From Methanobacteriota archaeon (GTDB taxonomy: Archaea; Halobacteriota; Methanosarcinia; Methanosarcinales; Methanosarcinaceae): a stretch of DNA of 32,407 nucleotides. The stretch covers positions 931 through 33,337 of the forward strand of contig JAENYU010000035.1 in assembly GCA_016841625.1 (NCBI GenBank), read 5' to 3'. A program made the translations under genes and the position numbers. Every line of letters starts with the position of its first letter. Position 1 is the first letter of the stretch. Under the pieces are notes generated by a model. That model was given only the letters and a program-made list of their open reading frames with translations, was not told the DNA's origin and did no database searches. Shown here piece after piece: positions 1 through 8,330 of this stretch.

Positions 1-205
1 TTCTTCCGATCCCATTTCTTCCGATCCCATTTCTTCCGATCCCATTTCTTCCGATCCCATTTCTTCCGATTCCATCCCTTCCGGTTCCATTCATTCAGGT
101 CCCATTCATTCAGGTCCCATTCCTTCAGGTCCCATTCCTTCGGGTTCCATTCCTTCAGCTTCCATTCATTCAGGTCCCATTCCTTCCGGCCCCGTCCCTT
201 CAAAC
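1..205 (+). repeat. 15-bp tandem repeat, about 13 copies, in frame
   Basis: The unit TTCTTCCGATCCCAT is perfect four times from base 1, then degenerates to forms such as TCAGGTCCCATTCAT and TTCGGGTTCCATTCC. It stays exactly 15 bp throughout and is read in frame as a pentapeptide repeat of the HEAT-repeat protein, with no stop codon. The array continues beyond the left edge of the window. Confidence 0.9.
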
Positions 206-2830
206 CGGGCTGATATTTACCAGATTTTCATTTCAGAGCTATTTAGAAGTTGTGAGAAGGGAGAAAATTCCTTCAGCTCTGAAAAACACCCTGAAAGAAA
301 GAGCATTGAAGTGAAGGAACCTGAAAGGATAAAAATTGAAAATGCTCTTACTGACCTGGCTTTTAAACTCCAGTGTGAAAATAAGGTATCATGCGAATAC
401 CTCTATGCCCTTGATGTAGCGGAAAAATATGTAAAGGGCGGTAACTCCGGCAGAACAACGGCTAGAGAGTTTATTCAGGTCTGCACCGAGATAGGGCTCC
501 TAACCAGAAACGGTTCCGAAATCAGAAACAGTTCCGGGATAAGAATCGGAATGGGCCGATCTTTTCAGGAATATTTTGCAGCTTTAAAGCTGAAAACATA
601 TTTCGAAAACGGAAAGGATATCTCGGAAGCATTCAGGCACCCGGGATGGGAAAATGTGGTCATGCTCACTTCGGAGCTTGTGGAATCCGGGGATGAACTG
701 GTAAATTCCATAATTTTAAGCGGGGATCTATGGCTTGCCTCAAAATGCGCCGGGAAAGCCGGACCCGAAACAAAAGAAAAATTATGCTCATTGCTGGCCG
801 GGAAACTCGACAGCAGATTTACATTGGAAAAAATAAAGGTCATCCGGAGTCTTGAAAAACTTGGAAGCTGCGGGATTGACGCGGCTTCCGGGGCGCTTCA
901 CGATGAAGAGACCCTCGTGCGAAGGGAAGCGGTGAGGGTACTGGGAGAAACACAATCAGAAGCAGCCCTTCCCCCGCTCATGGGAGCCCTTGGAGACAAG
1001 GATTATTCAGTTCGAAGGGAAGCTGTAAGGGCTCTGGGAATAATAGGGTCCGAGAGAGCTGTCGAACTGCTCAGGAACGCATTTGAGGATGAAAACCGGG
1101 CTGTCCGCCTGGCAGCTACTGAAGCCCTGGCACAGGTCGAATCCGAAAGAGCCTTCGAAATCCTTGTCAGCGCCCTTACGTCGGACGATGATTTCGTTCG
1201 GCTGGGGGCTGTAGGGGCACTTGGCAGGGCAAAAGCCGGAAAAGCCACAGACTTTCTTATAAAGGCATTTCAAGAGGGGAACAATTTTGTGCGGCTGGGG
1301 GCTGCCGAGGCCCTGGGCAGGATGAAATCGGAAAAGGCTGTCTCAATCCTCACAAAAGCCCTGGAAGACGAAGACAAGTTCATCAGGTGGATCGCGGCAA
1401 AGGCCCTGGGGGAAATAGAATCAGAAAGAACTCACGAACTCCTGATAGGCGCCCTCGTGGATGAAAACCATTGTGTCCGGAGGGAAGCGGCAAAGGCTCT
1501 CGGGATGATAGGTCCGGAATCCGAAAAAGCCCTTGATTCCCTTATCTCGGCGCTCACCGATGAAGCTGAGTCCGTAAGAAAGGAAGCCGCTGAAGCCCTG
1601 GGACAGATAGGGGCCGAAAAAGCTGTCGAACCCCTGATAAGCTTACTCTCGGACGAGGACCAGTCAGTCCGAATGGAAGCCGCAAGAGCTCTTGGAATGA
1701 TAGAGGGCGGAAGAGCCGTTGACCCTCTTCTCCTCGCCCTGGGAGATGAAAGCCGTTTCGTCCGGAAAGGAGCCGCAAAGTCCCTCGGGCAGCTGGACTT
1801 CGAAAAAACCATCGAACCCCTGATTCGCGCCTTTGAATCCGGGGACAATTTTGTGAGACGGGAAGCAGTAAAAGTCCTAGCCCGGATAAAATCGGGAAGT
1901 GTATCAGACGAGATATCTGACCGGATTCTGGACACTCTGATTAATGCCCTTGAAGACGAGAACGGATTTGTGCGCAGGGAGGCAGCAAAAGCCCTCGGAA
2001 ACATATCTGAATACGAATCTGAATACGAATCTGAAAACGGATTTGAAAACGGATTTGAATGCGAATCCGAAAAAAAATCCGAATCCGAATCTGAAAACAG
2101 ATCTGAAACCAAATCTGAAAACGGATCTGAAACCAAATCCGAAAAAACCCTTCAACCTCTAATTAATTCCCTTGAAGACGAAGATGAGGAGGTCCGGAGG
2201 CTTGCATCTGAAGCCCTGGGGAACCTGGACTCCGGGATAGCTCTTTACCCCCTGATAGATGCCCTCAAGTCCGAAGACGAGATGGTTCGGAGGCTGGCGG
2301 CAGAGGCTCTTGGCCGAATAAAGTCCGAAAAAGCCATCGAGCCCCTGATCGAACTCGCCCTTGGCTACAACGTTGACTTTGTGCGGAGGGAAGCTGCAAG
2401 AGCCCTTGGAAAAATAAAATCCGAAAAAGCCATCGAGCCCCTCATTACCGCACTCACGGATGAAAATAACGAGGGTCGTTGGGGAGCCGCCGAAGCCCTC
2501 GGGCGGATGAAGGCAGGAAATGCAGTCGATCCTCTAATCAATGCTCTTTATGATTTTGACGATTTTACAAGGTGGGCAGCTGCAAAGGCGCTTGGAAGAA
2601 TAAAACCGAAAAAAGCAATTGAACCCCTAATCAACGCGCTTTGTGACTGGAACCGCTTTGTAAAGGCAGAAGCTGCAGCTTCCCTCAGCGAGATCTGTAC
2701 GAAGGACGATGAAGCTCTGTTGAAGATTTTAATTGCCTCGGAAGATAAATTCACGGCAAACCTTGCTTTTGAGATCCTGGAAGGAATTGAAACGAGGGAA
2801 AGATCAAAATCCAGGTTGTTCATGAAATGA
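2..2830 (+). CDS. NACHT/STAND-like HEAT-repeat protein, 5' end outside window
   Basis: The reading frame is open from base 2 to the TGA at 2828-2830, giving 942 visible residues with no start in view. A GTG at 311 is only an internal possible start. In order: about 13 copies of a five-residue repeat (SSDPI drifting to PSGPI, bases 2-205); a helical region that looks like the winged-helix part after a NACHT/STAND NTPase module, with the typical RSFQEYFAALKL motif near base 560; then about twenty HEAT units of about 31 residues (consensus DE..VRREAAKALG.I.SEKA), interrupted at about 1999-2150 by a Ser/Glu/Asn/Lys-rich stretch. HEAT arrays of this type bind proteins. In STAND proteins they act as sensors for defence or signalling. 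The NTPase domain itself is not visible, so this function is inferred. The HEAT fold is certain, the NACHT link is moderate. Confidence 0.85.
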   Translation, partial: SSDPISSDPISSDPISSDPISSDSIPSGSIHSGPIHSGPIPSGPIPSGSIPSASIHSGPIPSGPVPSNRADIYQIFISELFRSCEKGENSFSSEKHPERKSIEVKEPERIKIENALTDLAFKLQCENKVSCEYLYALDVAEKYVKGGNSGRTTAREFIQVCTEIGLLTRNGSEIRNSSGIRIGMGRSFQEYFAALKLKTYFENGKDISEAFRHPGWENVVMLTSELVESGDELVNSIILSGDLWLASKCAGKAGPETKEKLCSLLAGKLDSRFTLEKIKVIRSLEKLGSCGIDAASGALHDEETLVRREAVRVLGETQSEAALPPLMGALGDKDYSVRREAVRALGIIGSERAVELLRNAFEDENRAVRLAATEALAQVESERAFEILVSALTSDDDFVRLGAVGALGRAKAGKATDFLIKAFQEGNNFVRLGAAEALGRMKSEKAVSILTKALEDEDKFIRWIAAKALGEIESERTHELLIGALVDENHCVRREAAKALGMIGPESEKALDSLISALTDEAESVRKEAAEALGQIGAEKAVEPLISLLSDEDQSVRMEAARALGMIEGGRAVDPLLLALGDESRFVRKGAAKSLGQLDFEKTIEPLIRAFESGDNFVRREAVKVLARIKSGSVSDEISDRILDTLINALEDENGFVRREAAKALGNISEYESEYESENGFENGFECESEKKSESESENRSETKSENGSETKSEKTLQPLINSLEDEDEEVRRLASEALGNLDSGIALYPLIDALKSEDEMVRRLAAEALGRIKSEKAIEPLIELALGYNVDFVRREAARALGKIKSEKAIEPLITALTDENNEGRWGAAEALGRMKAGNAVDPLINALYDFDDFTRWAAAKALGRIKPKKAIEPLINALCDWNRFVKAEAAASLSEICTKDDEALLKILIASEDKFTANLAFEILEGIETRERSKSRLFMK

Positions 2831-2952
2831 TTGGAAAAAGTAGTGGAAAATATAATAGAAACGTATTGAAAAACGTTGAAAATGCATTGAAAACAGTGAA
2901 AAATCCAGCGAAAATTCATTGAAAATGCATTGGAAAAACAGGAGCTAGAAAA
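2831..2952 (+). repeat. degenerate ATTGAAAA-type repeats in intergenic region
   Basis: The 122-bp gap holds about eight loosely spaced copies of (A/G)TTGAAAA or GTGAAAA, spaced roughly 11-13 bp. They run up to the ribosome binding site (GGAG at about 2940) of the next gene. No gene or clear promoter is seen. Confidence 0.55.
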
Positions 2953-4020
2953 ATGGAAATGAATCTCAGGAAAAACTTTCTCAACGCCCTTCAGGGAAAG
3001 CCCGTTGACAGGGTACCAGCCCTCTCAGTCACCCAGACCGGCACCTGGAAACTGATGGAAATGACCGATACCTCCTGGCCTGAAGCCCATTCAGACCCGG
3101 AAAAGATGGCAGCCCTTGCCCTTGCAGGCCATGAGATTGCGGGGCTTGAAGCCGTGCGCTACCCCTACTGCCTGACCGTGCTTGCCGAAGCCCTGGGCTG
3201 CGAAGTCCGTATGGGCACAAAAAGCATCCAGCCCTCAGTCCTCTCCCACCCCTTCTCAAAAGGCCCGGAAGGCCTCAAAGTCCCCGAAGACCTGCTCGAA
3301 AGGGGAAGAATCCCCGCCCTTCTGGAAGCAACCGAAATCCTGGCAGCCCGGACTGGAAAGGGAAAAGGAAAAGGAAACGAAATAGGGAAAGAAACAGGAA
3401 AAGGAGAGGTGCCCCTGATCGCAGGCATGGAAGGTCCCCTGGCAGTCTTTTCCCACCTCGCGGAAATAAAAAGCAGCCTCATCTGGATGATAAAAAAGCC
3501 CGACTACGTCGCCCGTTTCATGGAAACCTGCACCGAAGTCTGCACCGAGTACGCAAATGCCCTCCTCGACCACGGCGCAGATGCCATCTGCATGCCCGAC
3601 GGCGGGATAGTAGCCACCAGAATGATGCCCCCGTCAATCCTTGAAGACTCCGTCAAACCCTTCTACAAAGAATTCTGCAAAAAACTAAACGGCCCTAAAA
3701 TCCTCCACATCTGCGGAGACGTCGGAGGCTCCCTGAAAACCCTCTCCGAATGTGGCTTCGACGCCATCAGCATCGAAGAAAAAGTCAGCATAAAAGCCGC
3801 AAAAGCCGCAATAGGAGACCGGGCAAGAGTAATCGGAAACATCGCCCCCTCCAGCACCCTCCTCTTCGGGACCCCCGAGCATGTGAAAGCCGAAGCAAAA
3901 CAGTGCCTCTCAGATGGCGTGGACATCCTCGCCCCGGGCTGCGGAATCGCCCCGATGACTCCGCTTGCGAATATGAGGGCGATTGTTGAGGCAAGGGACG
4001 AGTGGTACGAGGAAAGGTGA
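2953..4020 (+). CDS. mtaA: MtaA-like methylcobamide:coenzyme M methyltransferase
   Basis: A 355-residue member of the uroporphyrinogen decarboxylase superfamily. The family moves the methyl group from a methylated corrinoid protein to coenzyme M in methanogenesis from methylated compounds. Zinc ligands are visible as H252 and C254 (HIC) and C330 (APGCGIAPMTP). The N-terminal half (EAVRYPYCLTVL, MGTK, QPSV, ERGRIPALLEA) resembles MtaA (methanol) more than MtbA (methylamines) as I remember those families, but the substrate is not proven. No corrinoid protein or substrate-specific methyltransferase gene lies nearby. The ATG at 2953 has GGAGC eight bases upstream. A lysine/glycine-rich insert (about residues 135-152) sits where the family has a short turn. 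Confidence 0.82.
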   Translation: MEMNLRKNFLNALQGKPVDRVPALSVTQTGTWKLMEMTDTSWPEAHSDPEKMAALALAGHEIAGLEAVRYPYCLTVLAEALGCEVRMGTKSIQPSVLSHPFSKGPEGLKVPEDLLERGRIPALLEATEILAARTGKGKGKGNEIGKETGKGEVPLIAGMEGPLAVFSHLAEIKSSLIWMIKKPDYVARFMETCTEVCTEYANALLDHGADAICMPDGGIVATRMMPPSILEDSVKPFYKEFCKKLNGPKILHICGDVGGSLKTLSECGFDAISIEEKVSIKAAKAAIGDRARVIGNIAPSSTLLFGTPEHVKAEAKQCLSDGVDILAPGCGIAPMTPLANMRAIVEARDEWYEER

Positions 4021-4067
4021 AAGAAAACCGGGCAACTTTATTAGCCCCATCCCGTCGTTATTGTCAC

Positions 4068-4083
4068 GCTCGCTTGCGAGCGG
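4068..4083. repeat. perfect 16-bp palindrome
   Basis: CGCTCGC-TT-GCGAGCG lies 48 bp after the methyltransferase stop codon. It is followed by CCTTT...AAAGG, a second small inverted repeat. It could form an RNA hairpin near the 3' end of the mtaA transcript or belong to a dispersed repeat. No T-run follows immediately, so a terminator role is uncertain. Confidence 0.5.
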
Positions 4084-4199
4084 CCTTTCCCATGAAAAAG
4101 GCAAAGACACATAAACTAAGAAAAACACCACCTGCGACGTTTATAAGTAAAAGGAAAAAAGAATTATACTGTCAAAACACGTTAAGGATCCTTTAAAAA

Positions 4200-4565
4200 T
4201 CACTCCAGCAATTCCGTATCCTCATGCGAATAAGCCGACGCACAGCAGCAAAGAATCTTCAACTCCTTTTCACCAGTATTTTGAATCCTGTGCGAAGTTC
4301 CCGGCGGGATTCAGACGATATCCCCTACCCCGACTTCAAATTCTTCCGAACCGAGAGTCATTATCCCGCTGCCTTCGGTGATATGATAGATTTCCTCTGC
4401 GATGCCGTGTTTGTGAAGGATTGTAACTCTTCCCGGCGGCACAGTGGCTTCGGCAAGGCTCTGTTTTGAGTTACCGTGGATAGAAGGGTGCATGAGTTCG
4501 CGGATGGTTGAACCGTCTTTAGTTGTGTAAGGTTCAACTTTTTCGTATTCGGTTTTTATTTGCAT
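4200..4565 (-). pseudogene. cupin-domain protein interrupted by in-frame TGA
   Basis: The frame starts at ATG 4565 and reads 84 residues to a TGA at 4313-4311. It then continues in the same frame for 36 residues to a second TGA at 4202-4200. Both parts look like one small cupin: the first has HKHGIAEEIYHI and GSEEFEVGVGDIV, the second has IPPGTSHRIQNTGEKELKIL and an AYSHEDTELLE end, which are the usual last strands of the fold. Without the second part the barrel is incomplete. A TATA-like box (ATTATATA, 4589-4596) sits about 26 bp before the ATG, so a leaderless promoter appears intact. The likeliest cause is a nonsense point mutation. Translational readthrough is possible but unsupported. 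Confidence 0.75.
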
Positions 4566-4606
4566 TCGAAATTACTGAAATTGGCAACTATATAATTATT
4601 TTCCTT

Positions 4607-5281
4607 TTAAAGAGGGGATGGCACTTCATATTCTTGCAAAAACTCTGAAAGGAGCAGGGGACAGTCCGGAATCTGCTCAGTATCCAGCATAATCAAATTG
4701 AGGTAGTAAGGGCCTCCACCTGTAATTTCTACAGGGGTGGGATCGACGAATTCCATGATCTCAGCAGGATTCTCAAGATAAAAACTCTCAAGATCCGGAT
4801 GGTTAAGATTGTCCTCACAGGGGAGACCTATAGCATGGACTGTGGAATCTAAAAGATCCTCAGTTCCTGCATCCAGAATAAGTCCGAAAAAGGAATAGAC
4901 CCCGTAGGGAAGATCAAGCATGTAATCAGTGCTCACATCAAGCTCGGAGAGTAAAAGGTTCTGGGTATTTTCCCCGTACACCATCAGAAGCAGCACTTTA
5001 TCATTATCCCTATCGCCGGAAAGGAGTTCCTGAACCGTATCCGGCAGGAAAAAACTCCCGAAAATGAAATCGAACTCTTCATAAGCTGAAGACGTAAAAT
5101 CATTTCTGACATACAGCAAGCCGTCTTCGTTCGAAAGAGAATAACTCAAATTACCCTGGAGATCGATTATCGGATACTTCCCTTCAGAAATATCCCTCCA
5201 GAACTTATTGAGAGCTTTGTCTGCTATTCGGGACAACAGGTCGATACATTTCCCAATTCCGATACCGATACCTTCCAGCAC
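4607..5281 (-). CDS. protein of unknown function
   Basis: A 224-residue protein that I do not recognise. It starts at GTG 5281, with GGGGGA about eight bases upstream. It is acidic, has no clear signal peptide or membrane helix, and carries a glycine/isoleucine-rich N-terminus (EGIGIGIGK). It is probably a cytoplasmic globular protein. It is transcribed alone on the minus strand. Two palindromes lie just upstream of the start and may control it (see 5311-5344). No function is offered. Confidence 0.6.
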   Translation of the reverse strand: MLEGIGIGIGKCIDLLSRIADKALNKFWRDISEGKYPIIDLQGNLSYSLSNEDGLLYVRNDFTSSAYEEFDFIFGSFFLPDTVQELLSGDRDNDKVLLLMVYGENTQNLLLSELDVSTDYMLDLPYGVYSFFGLILDAGTEDLLDSTVHAIGLPCEDNLNHPDLESFYLENPAEIMEFVDPTPVEITGGGPYYLNLIMLDTEQIPDCPLLLSEFLQEYEVPSPL

Positions 5282-5310
5282 TAAAATCCCCCATGCTGAG
5301 AGTTATTTAT

Positions 5311-5344
5311 CTCATGCCGTGAGTCGTTTATCTCATGTCGTGAG
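5311..5344. promoter_or_regulatory. paired 13-bp palindromes, candidate operator
   Basis: CTCATGCCGTGAG (5311-5323) and CTCATGTCGTGAG (5332-5344) share CTCA/TGAG half-sites and lie exactly 21 bp apart, two helical turns. A degenerate third copy (CCCATGCTGAG, from 5290) continues the spacing. They lie about 30-63 bp upstream of the unknown gene that starts at 5281. Confidence 0.5.
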
Positions 5345-5545
5345 TCATTTTTAGTCAAAGGAAAAACGGGCACAAAAAGCCATTTATCAAAAAAGGTTAC
5401 AGCGCATTACTCGTGGAGTAATATATAAATCTGATTATATAAATGCGTGGCCCATGAAAAAAGGAAATTCAATAATTTACTATCCGGACACATGCCAGAG
5501 AATAAAAGGTACAGTTGAAAAGAAATAAAATGAAAGCCTGCGCCT

Positions 5546-6850
5546 TCACCTGATAAGTTTCCCCAGGAAATACCCGGGGGTCGCGTCCGTGATCTCAACC
5601 TCAGCATACTGCCCGGGTTTAAGGTCCGAGCCGCTGATAACCACCGGCCGGTACGAGTCCGTGCGGGTGAGCACGTCTCCGAGACTCGTATATTTCGAGA
5701 CGAAGACCCTGCCTTTCCAGCCGATAATTTCCTTTTTAGACTCGAGCTTGATCTGCTCGCAGACCCGGTGCAGGGCATGGGAACGCTGGACGGAAATCCT
5801 GGAATCGAGCTTGCGGAAAGAGAAGGCTTTCGTGTGGGGACGGGGTGAGTAGCGGGAGATGTTGACCTTTTCGGGGCGGTATTTTTCCACCCAGGCTACG
5901 GTTTCCTTGAAGTCCTCGTCACTTTCGTCACAGAACCCAACGATGATGTCGGTGAAAAGGGAAAGGTCTTCGAAGCGGTCCCGGAATTTCGTGATGATAG
6001 TGTCCACACTGTCCATTTTGTGCATGCGGTTCATCTTCTTCAGGACGGAGTGGGAGGCGGACTGGATGGGGATGTGGAGAAGTTTGAAGATTTTGTCGGA
6101 ATCAAAAGCTTCCACCAGGTCGTCAAGGATCGGGAGAACGGAGAAGGGGTTCATCATGCCGACCCTGACCTTAAAATCGCCAGGGATTTCCGAGATCAAA
6201 CGGAGGAGTTCGGGGAGCTTGAAGCCGGTGTCCATGCCGTACTGGCTGTCGTCCTGGGAGGTGAGCCAGATTTCCCGGCAGCCTTCGGCAACGGCTGCGC
6301 GGATGTCTTCGACTATGGCTTCAGGAGGAAAAGAGCTGAGCTTTCCCCTGGCGTGCTTAACAATACAGTAGGTGCAGGCAAAATTACAGCCCTGAGAGAT
6401 CTGGCAGATGTGGATGTTCGGGTTGGAACGTTCCCTGGGGACGTTTAAAAAACCGAGCGTGTCGACAGTCCGGATTTCAAGCCTTTCGGCTGGCAAGCCT
6501 GCCTTTTTCCTCGCTTCAAGAGAAGAGAGCAGGTCGCCCAGGCGGGAAACCGCGTTTACCCCCAGGATATGGGCTTCGGGATTGGCGTGCAGGATGTCCT
6601 CAAGCTGGACTTCGGGCATGCAGCCGGAAACGATCACTTCCGCGCCCTGTTCGCCCATTGTCCTGATTTTGTAAAGGATCTTCTGCTCGGTGGTGTACTT
6701 GACAGTACAGGAATTGCAGATATAAACCTCCGCCTCACCAGCTGACCCTGACTCCAGCAGCTCATGCCCGAGCCGCTCAACGCTTGCCCTCATGATCTCG
6801 GCCGAAGCAAGGCTTGCCGAACAACCAAAACTTTCAAGAAATACCTTCAT
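5546..6850 (-). CDS. tRNA (t6A37) methylthiotransferase, MiaB/MtaB family radical SAM enzyme
   Basis: A 434-residue enzyme. The N-terminal UPF0004 domain has its three cluster cysteines (C10, C48 in NSCTV, C77 in SGCMPE). The radical-SAM motif is CNFACTYC (C155, C159, C162), and a C-terminal TRAM-like RNA-binding segment ends the protein (PVVISGSDLKPGQYAEVEI). The family inserts sulfur and a methyl group into A37 of tRNA. The archaeal/eukaryotic branch (CDKAL1/e-MtaB) converts t6A to ms2t6A, and the length and motif spacing fit that branch. It lies downstream of the fructose-bisphosphatase gene, separated by a 10-bp-periodic purine tract. Family is near certain, substrate inferred. Confidence 0.9.
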   Translation of the reverse strand: MKVFLESFGCSASLASAEIMRASVERLGHELLESGSAGEAEVYICNSCTVKYTTEQKILYKIRTMGEQGAEVIVSGCMPEVQLEDILHANPEAHILGVNAVSRLGDLLSSLEARKKAGLPAERLEIRTVDTLGFLNVPRERSNPNIHICQISQGCNFACTYCIVKHARGKLSSFPPEAIVEDIRAAVAEGCREIWLTSQDDSQYGMDTGFKLPELLRLISEIPGDFKVRVGMMNPFSVLPILDDLVEAFDSDKIFKLLHIPIQSASHSVLKKMNRMHKMDSVDTIITKFRDRFEDLSLFTDIIVGFCDESDEDFKETVAWVEKYRPEKVNISRYSPRPHTKAFSFRKLDSRISVQRSHALHRVCEQIKLESKKEIIGWKGRVFVSKYTSLGDVLTRTDSYRPVVISGSDLKPGQYAEVEITDATPGYFLGKLIR

Positions 6851-6930
6851 ATTTTAACTCAAACTTTTTTTGTTCTGCCTTCGTTTTTCTGGTTCTTAAC
6901 CTTTTGCCGGATTCTTAACATATTTTGCAA

Positions 6931-7050
6931 AACGAGTGGAAAAGAGTGGAAAAGAGTAGAAAAGGTGAAAAAAGGTGGAAAAGAGTAGAAGAGAGTAGAA
7001 GAGAGTGGAAGAGAGTGGAAGAGAGTGGAAGAGAGTAGAAGAGAATGAAA
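6931..7050. repeat. 10-bp-periodic purine tract, about 12 units
   Basis: Twelve consecutive decamers, best copy GAGAGTGGAA, with variants AAGAGTGGAA and GAGAGTAGAA. They keep exact 10-bp phasing and are almost all purine on the plus strand. The tract fills most of the gap between the bisphosphatase gene and the methylthiotransferase gene, both on the minus strand, so the transcript there would be pyrimidine-rich. Confidence 0.85.
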
Positions 7051-7067
7051 AAAAAGGTGGAAAGGAA

Positions 7068-8156
7068 TTACAGGTAGAGTGGAGTCTCCTGCTTATCCTT
7101 TATGTATATACTGTCGGTGAATTTAACGACTCCGGAAGAGCCCATGGAAATCGTGTGCACCCTGGCATCCCCGCCCCCGAAGAGGCTGACTTCCCGCAGG
7201 AAGGGGCCGGGGGTAACGGCTGTTGCGGAAAAGATCACATCTTTCCCGGGAACCAGTTTGTCTGTGTCCAGGATTTCATTGAGGCTTTCAAGGGTGATTC
7301 CCATCGTCTCGAGCCTGGGAAGCTTTTCTTCGATTTCAGCCTCGACCTTTTCCCTGGCTTTGCCGTTTGCAACCGTGGGTAGGACAAGCCTTCCAAGGAT
7401 CTTTCCGCCCAGGATCTTGATTGCAGCTGCCGTGAGCACGGCTTCGCCGGAACCGCCTGCGCCCATTACCATGTGGATGCCGGACCCGCGGACTGCGGTT
7501 GCAACGCCAGGCATCAGGTCCCCGTCCGTGACCAGCTTGACCCTGGCTCCGGCTTCCCGGATTTCCGTGATCTTCTGCACATGCCTGGGCCGATCAAGGA
7601 TCACGACCACGAGTTCCTCGACGCTCCGCCCAAGAGCCTTTGCAACGATTTCCAGGTTGTGCCGGACAGGGGCGTCAAGGTCGATTTGCTCTCCAGGGTG
7701 TTCCTTTTCATACTGCACGACCTCGGGCCCTACCACGATTTTGTCGATGTAAATGTCAGGCCCGTGGAAGATGCCGCCCCTTTCTGCCATGGCCATGACC
7801 GCCACCGAGCCGGGGGCCCCGTCCGCTGTCAGGTTAGTCCCTTCCAGGGGGTCTACGGCAATGTCCACTTCAAGGTCGCCTTTGCCGGTCCCCACTTCTT
7901 CCCCGATGTAGAGCATGGGGGCTTCATCCCTTTCTCCTTCTCCGATCTTGATTATGCCCTTCATGTCAAGCTTGTTCAGCATCCTCCGCATGGATGCGAC
8001 CGCCACCTGGTCGGCAAAATGCTTGTCCCCGCGCCCCATCTGGTAGGCTGCGGCAATAGCAGCAGCTTCCGTAACCTGGACGAGCCTGGGTAGTAACTCA
8101 CACTCAATCGAGTCCGCACACTCAATCATTTCTTCTACAGTCTTCGGGTGAGGCAT
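7068..8156 (-). CDS. glpX: fructose-1,6-bisphosphatase class II (GlpX type)
   Basis: A 362-residue enzyme that removes the C1 phosphate of fructose 1,6-bisphosphate, the committing step of gluconeogenesis, in the cytoplasm. It has the class II metal and phosphate motifs IGEGERDEAPMLYIGEE (residues 71-87) and DPLEGTN (102-108), then the ADGAPGS and MGAGGSGEAVLTAAA segments. The length is usual for bacterial-type GlpX with a short C-terminal extension (SIYIKDKQETPLYL). The ATG start is at 8156, with no strong ribosome binding site. The gene stands alone upstream of the purine repeat tract. Some GlpX-like archaeal enzymes also act on inositol monophosphate, but the sequence looks like a canonical FBPase. 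Confidence 0.92.
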   Translation of the reverse strand: MPHPKTVEEMIECADSIECELLPRLVQVTEAAAIAAAYQMGRGDKHFADQVAVASMRRMLNKLDMKGIIKIGEGERDEAPMLYIGEEVGTGKGDLEVDIAVDPLEGTNLTADGAPGSVAVMAMAERGGIFHGPDIYIDKIVVGPEVVQYEKEHPGEQIDLDAPVRHNLEIVAKALGRSVEELVVVILDRPRHVQKITEIREAGARVKLVTDGDLMPGVATAVRGSGIHMVMGAGGSGEAVLTAAAIKILGGKILGRLVLPTVANGKAREKVEAEIEEKLPRLETMGITLESLNEILDTDKLVPGKDVIFSATAVTPGPFLREVSLFGGGDARVHTISMGSSGVVKFTDSIYIKDKQETPLYL

Positions 8157-8330
8157 GATAATCGTCTCTATTTTCCTGCTTCCTGATAATAAAATTCGTA
8201 TTCTAAAGTAGAATTAATTTTTGGTGATTAAAAATTCTTTTTATACGGATGTTCTTCGCCTTTTTATGTGATCTGTTGACACGATAGTATATTAATGAAT
8301 CTGTTTCCCAAAGAGAATCCGCTCAAGAAT

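Noticed and set aside
1-205. CRISPR array
   Set aside because: The repeats are 15 bp, contiguous and without spacers, and they are in frame with the gene that follows.
1432-2136. 234-codon minus-strand frame rich in Ser/Asp/Phe
   Set aside because: It lies entirely opposite the HEAT-repeat gene, and its repeats are the reverse reading of that gene's repeats.
4311-4313. Selenocysteine or pyrrolysine at the cupin stop
   Set aside because: Pyrrolysine needs TAG, not TGA, selenocysteine is not known in Methanosarcina, and no stem-loop element is visible.
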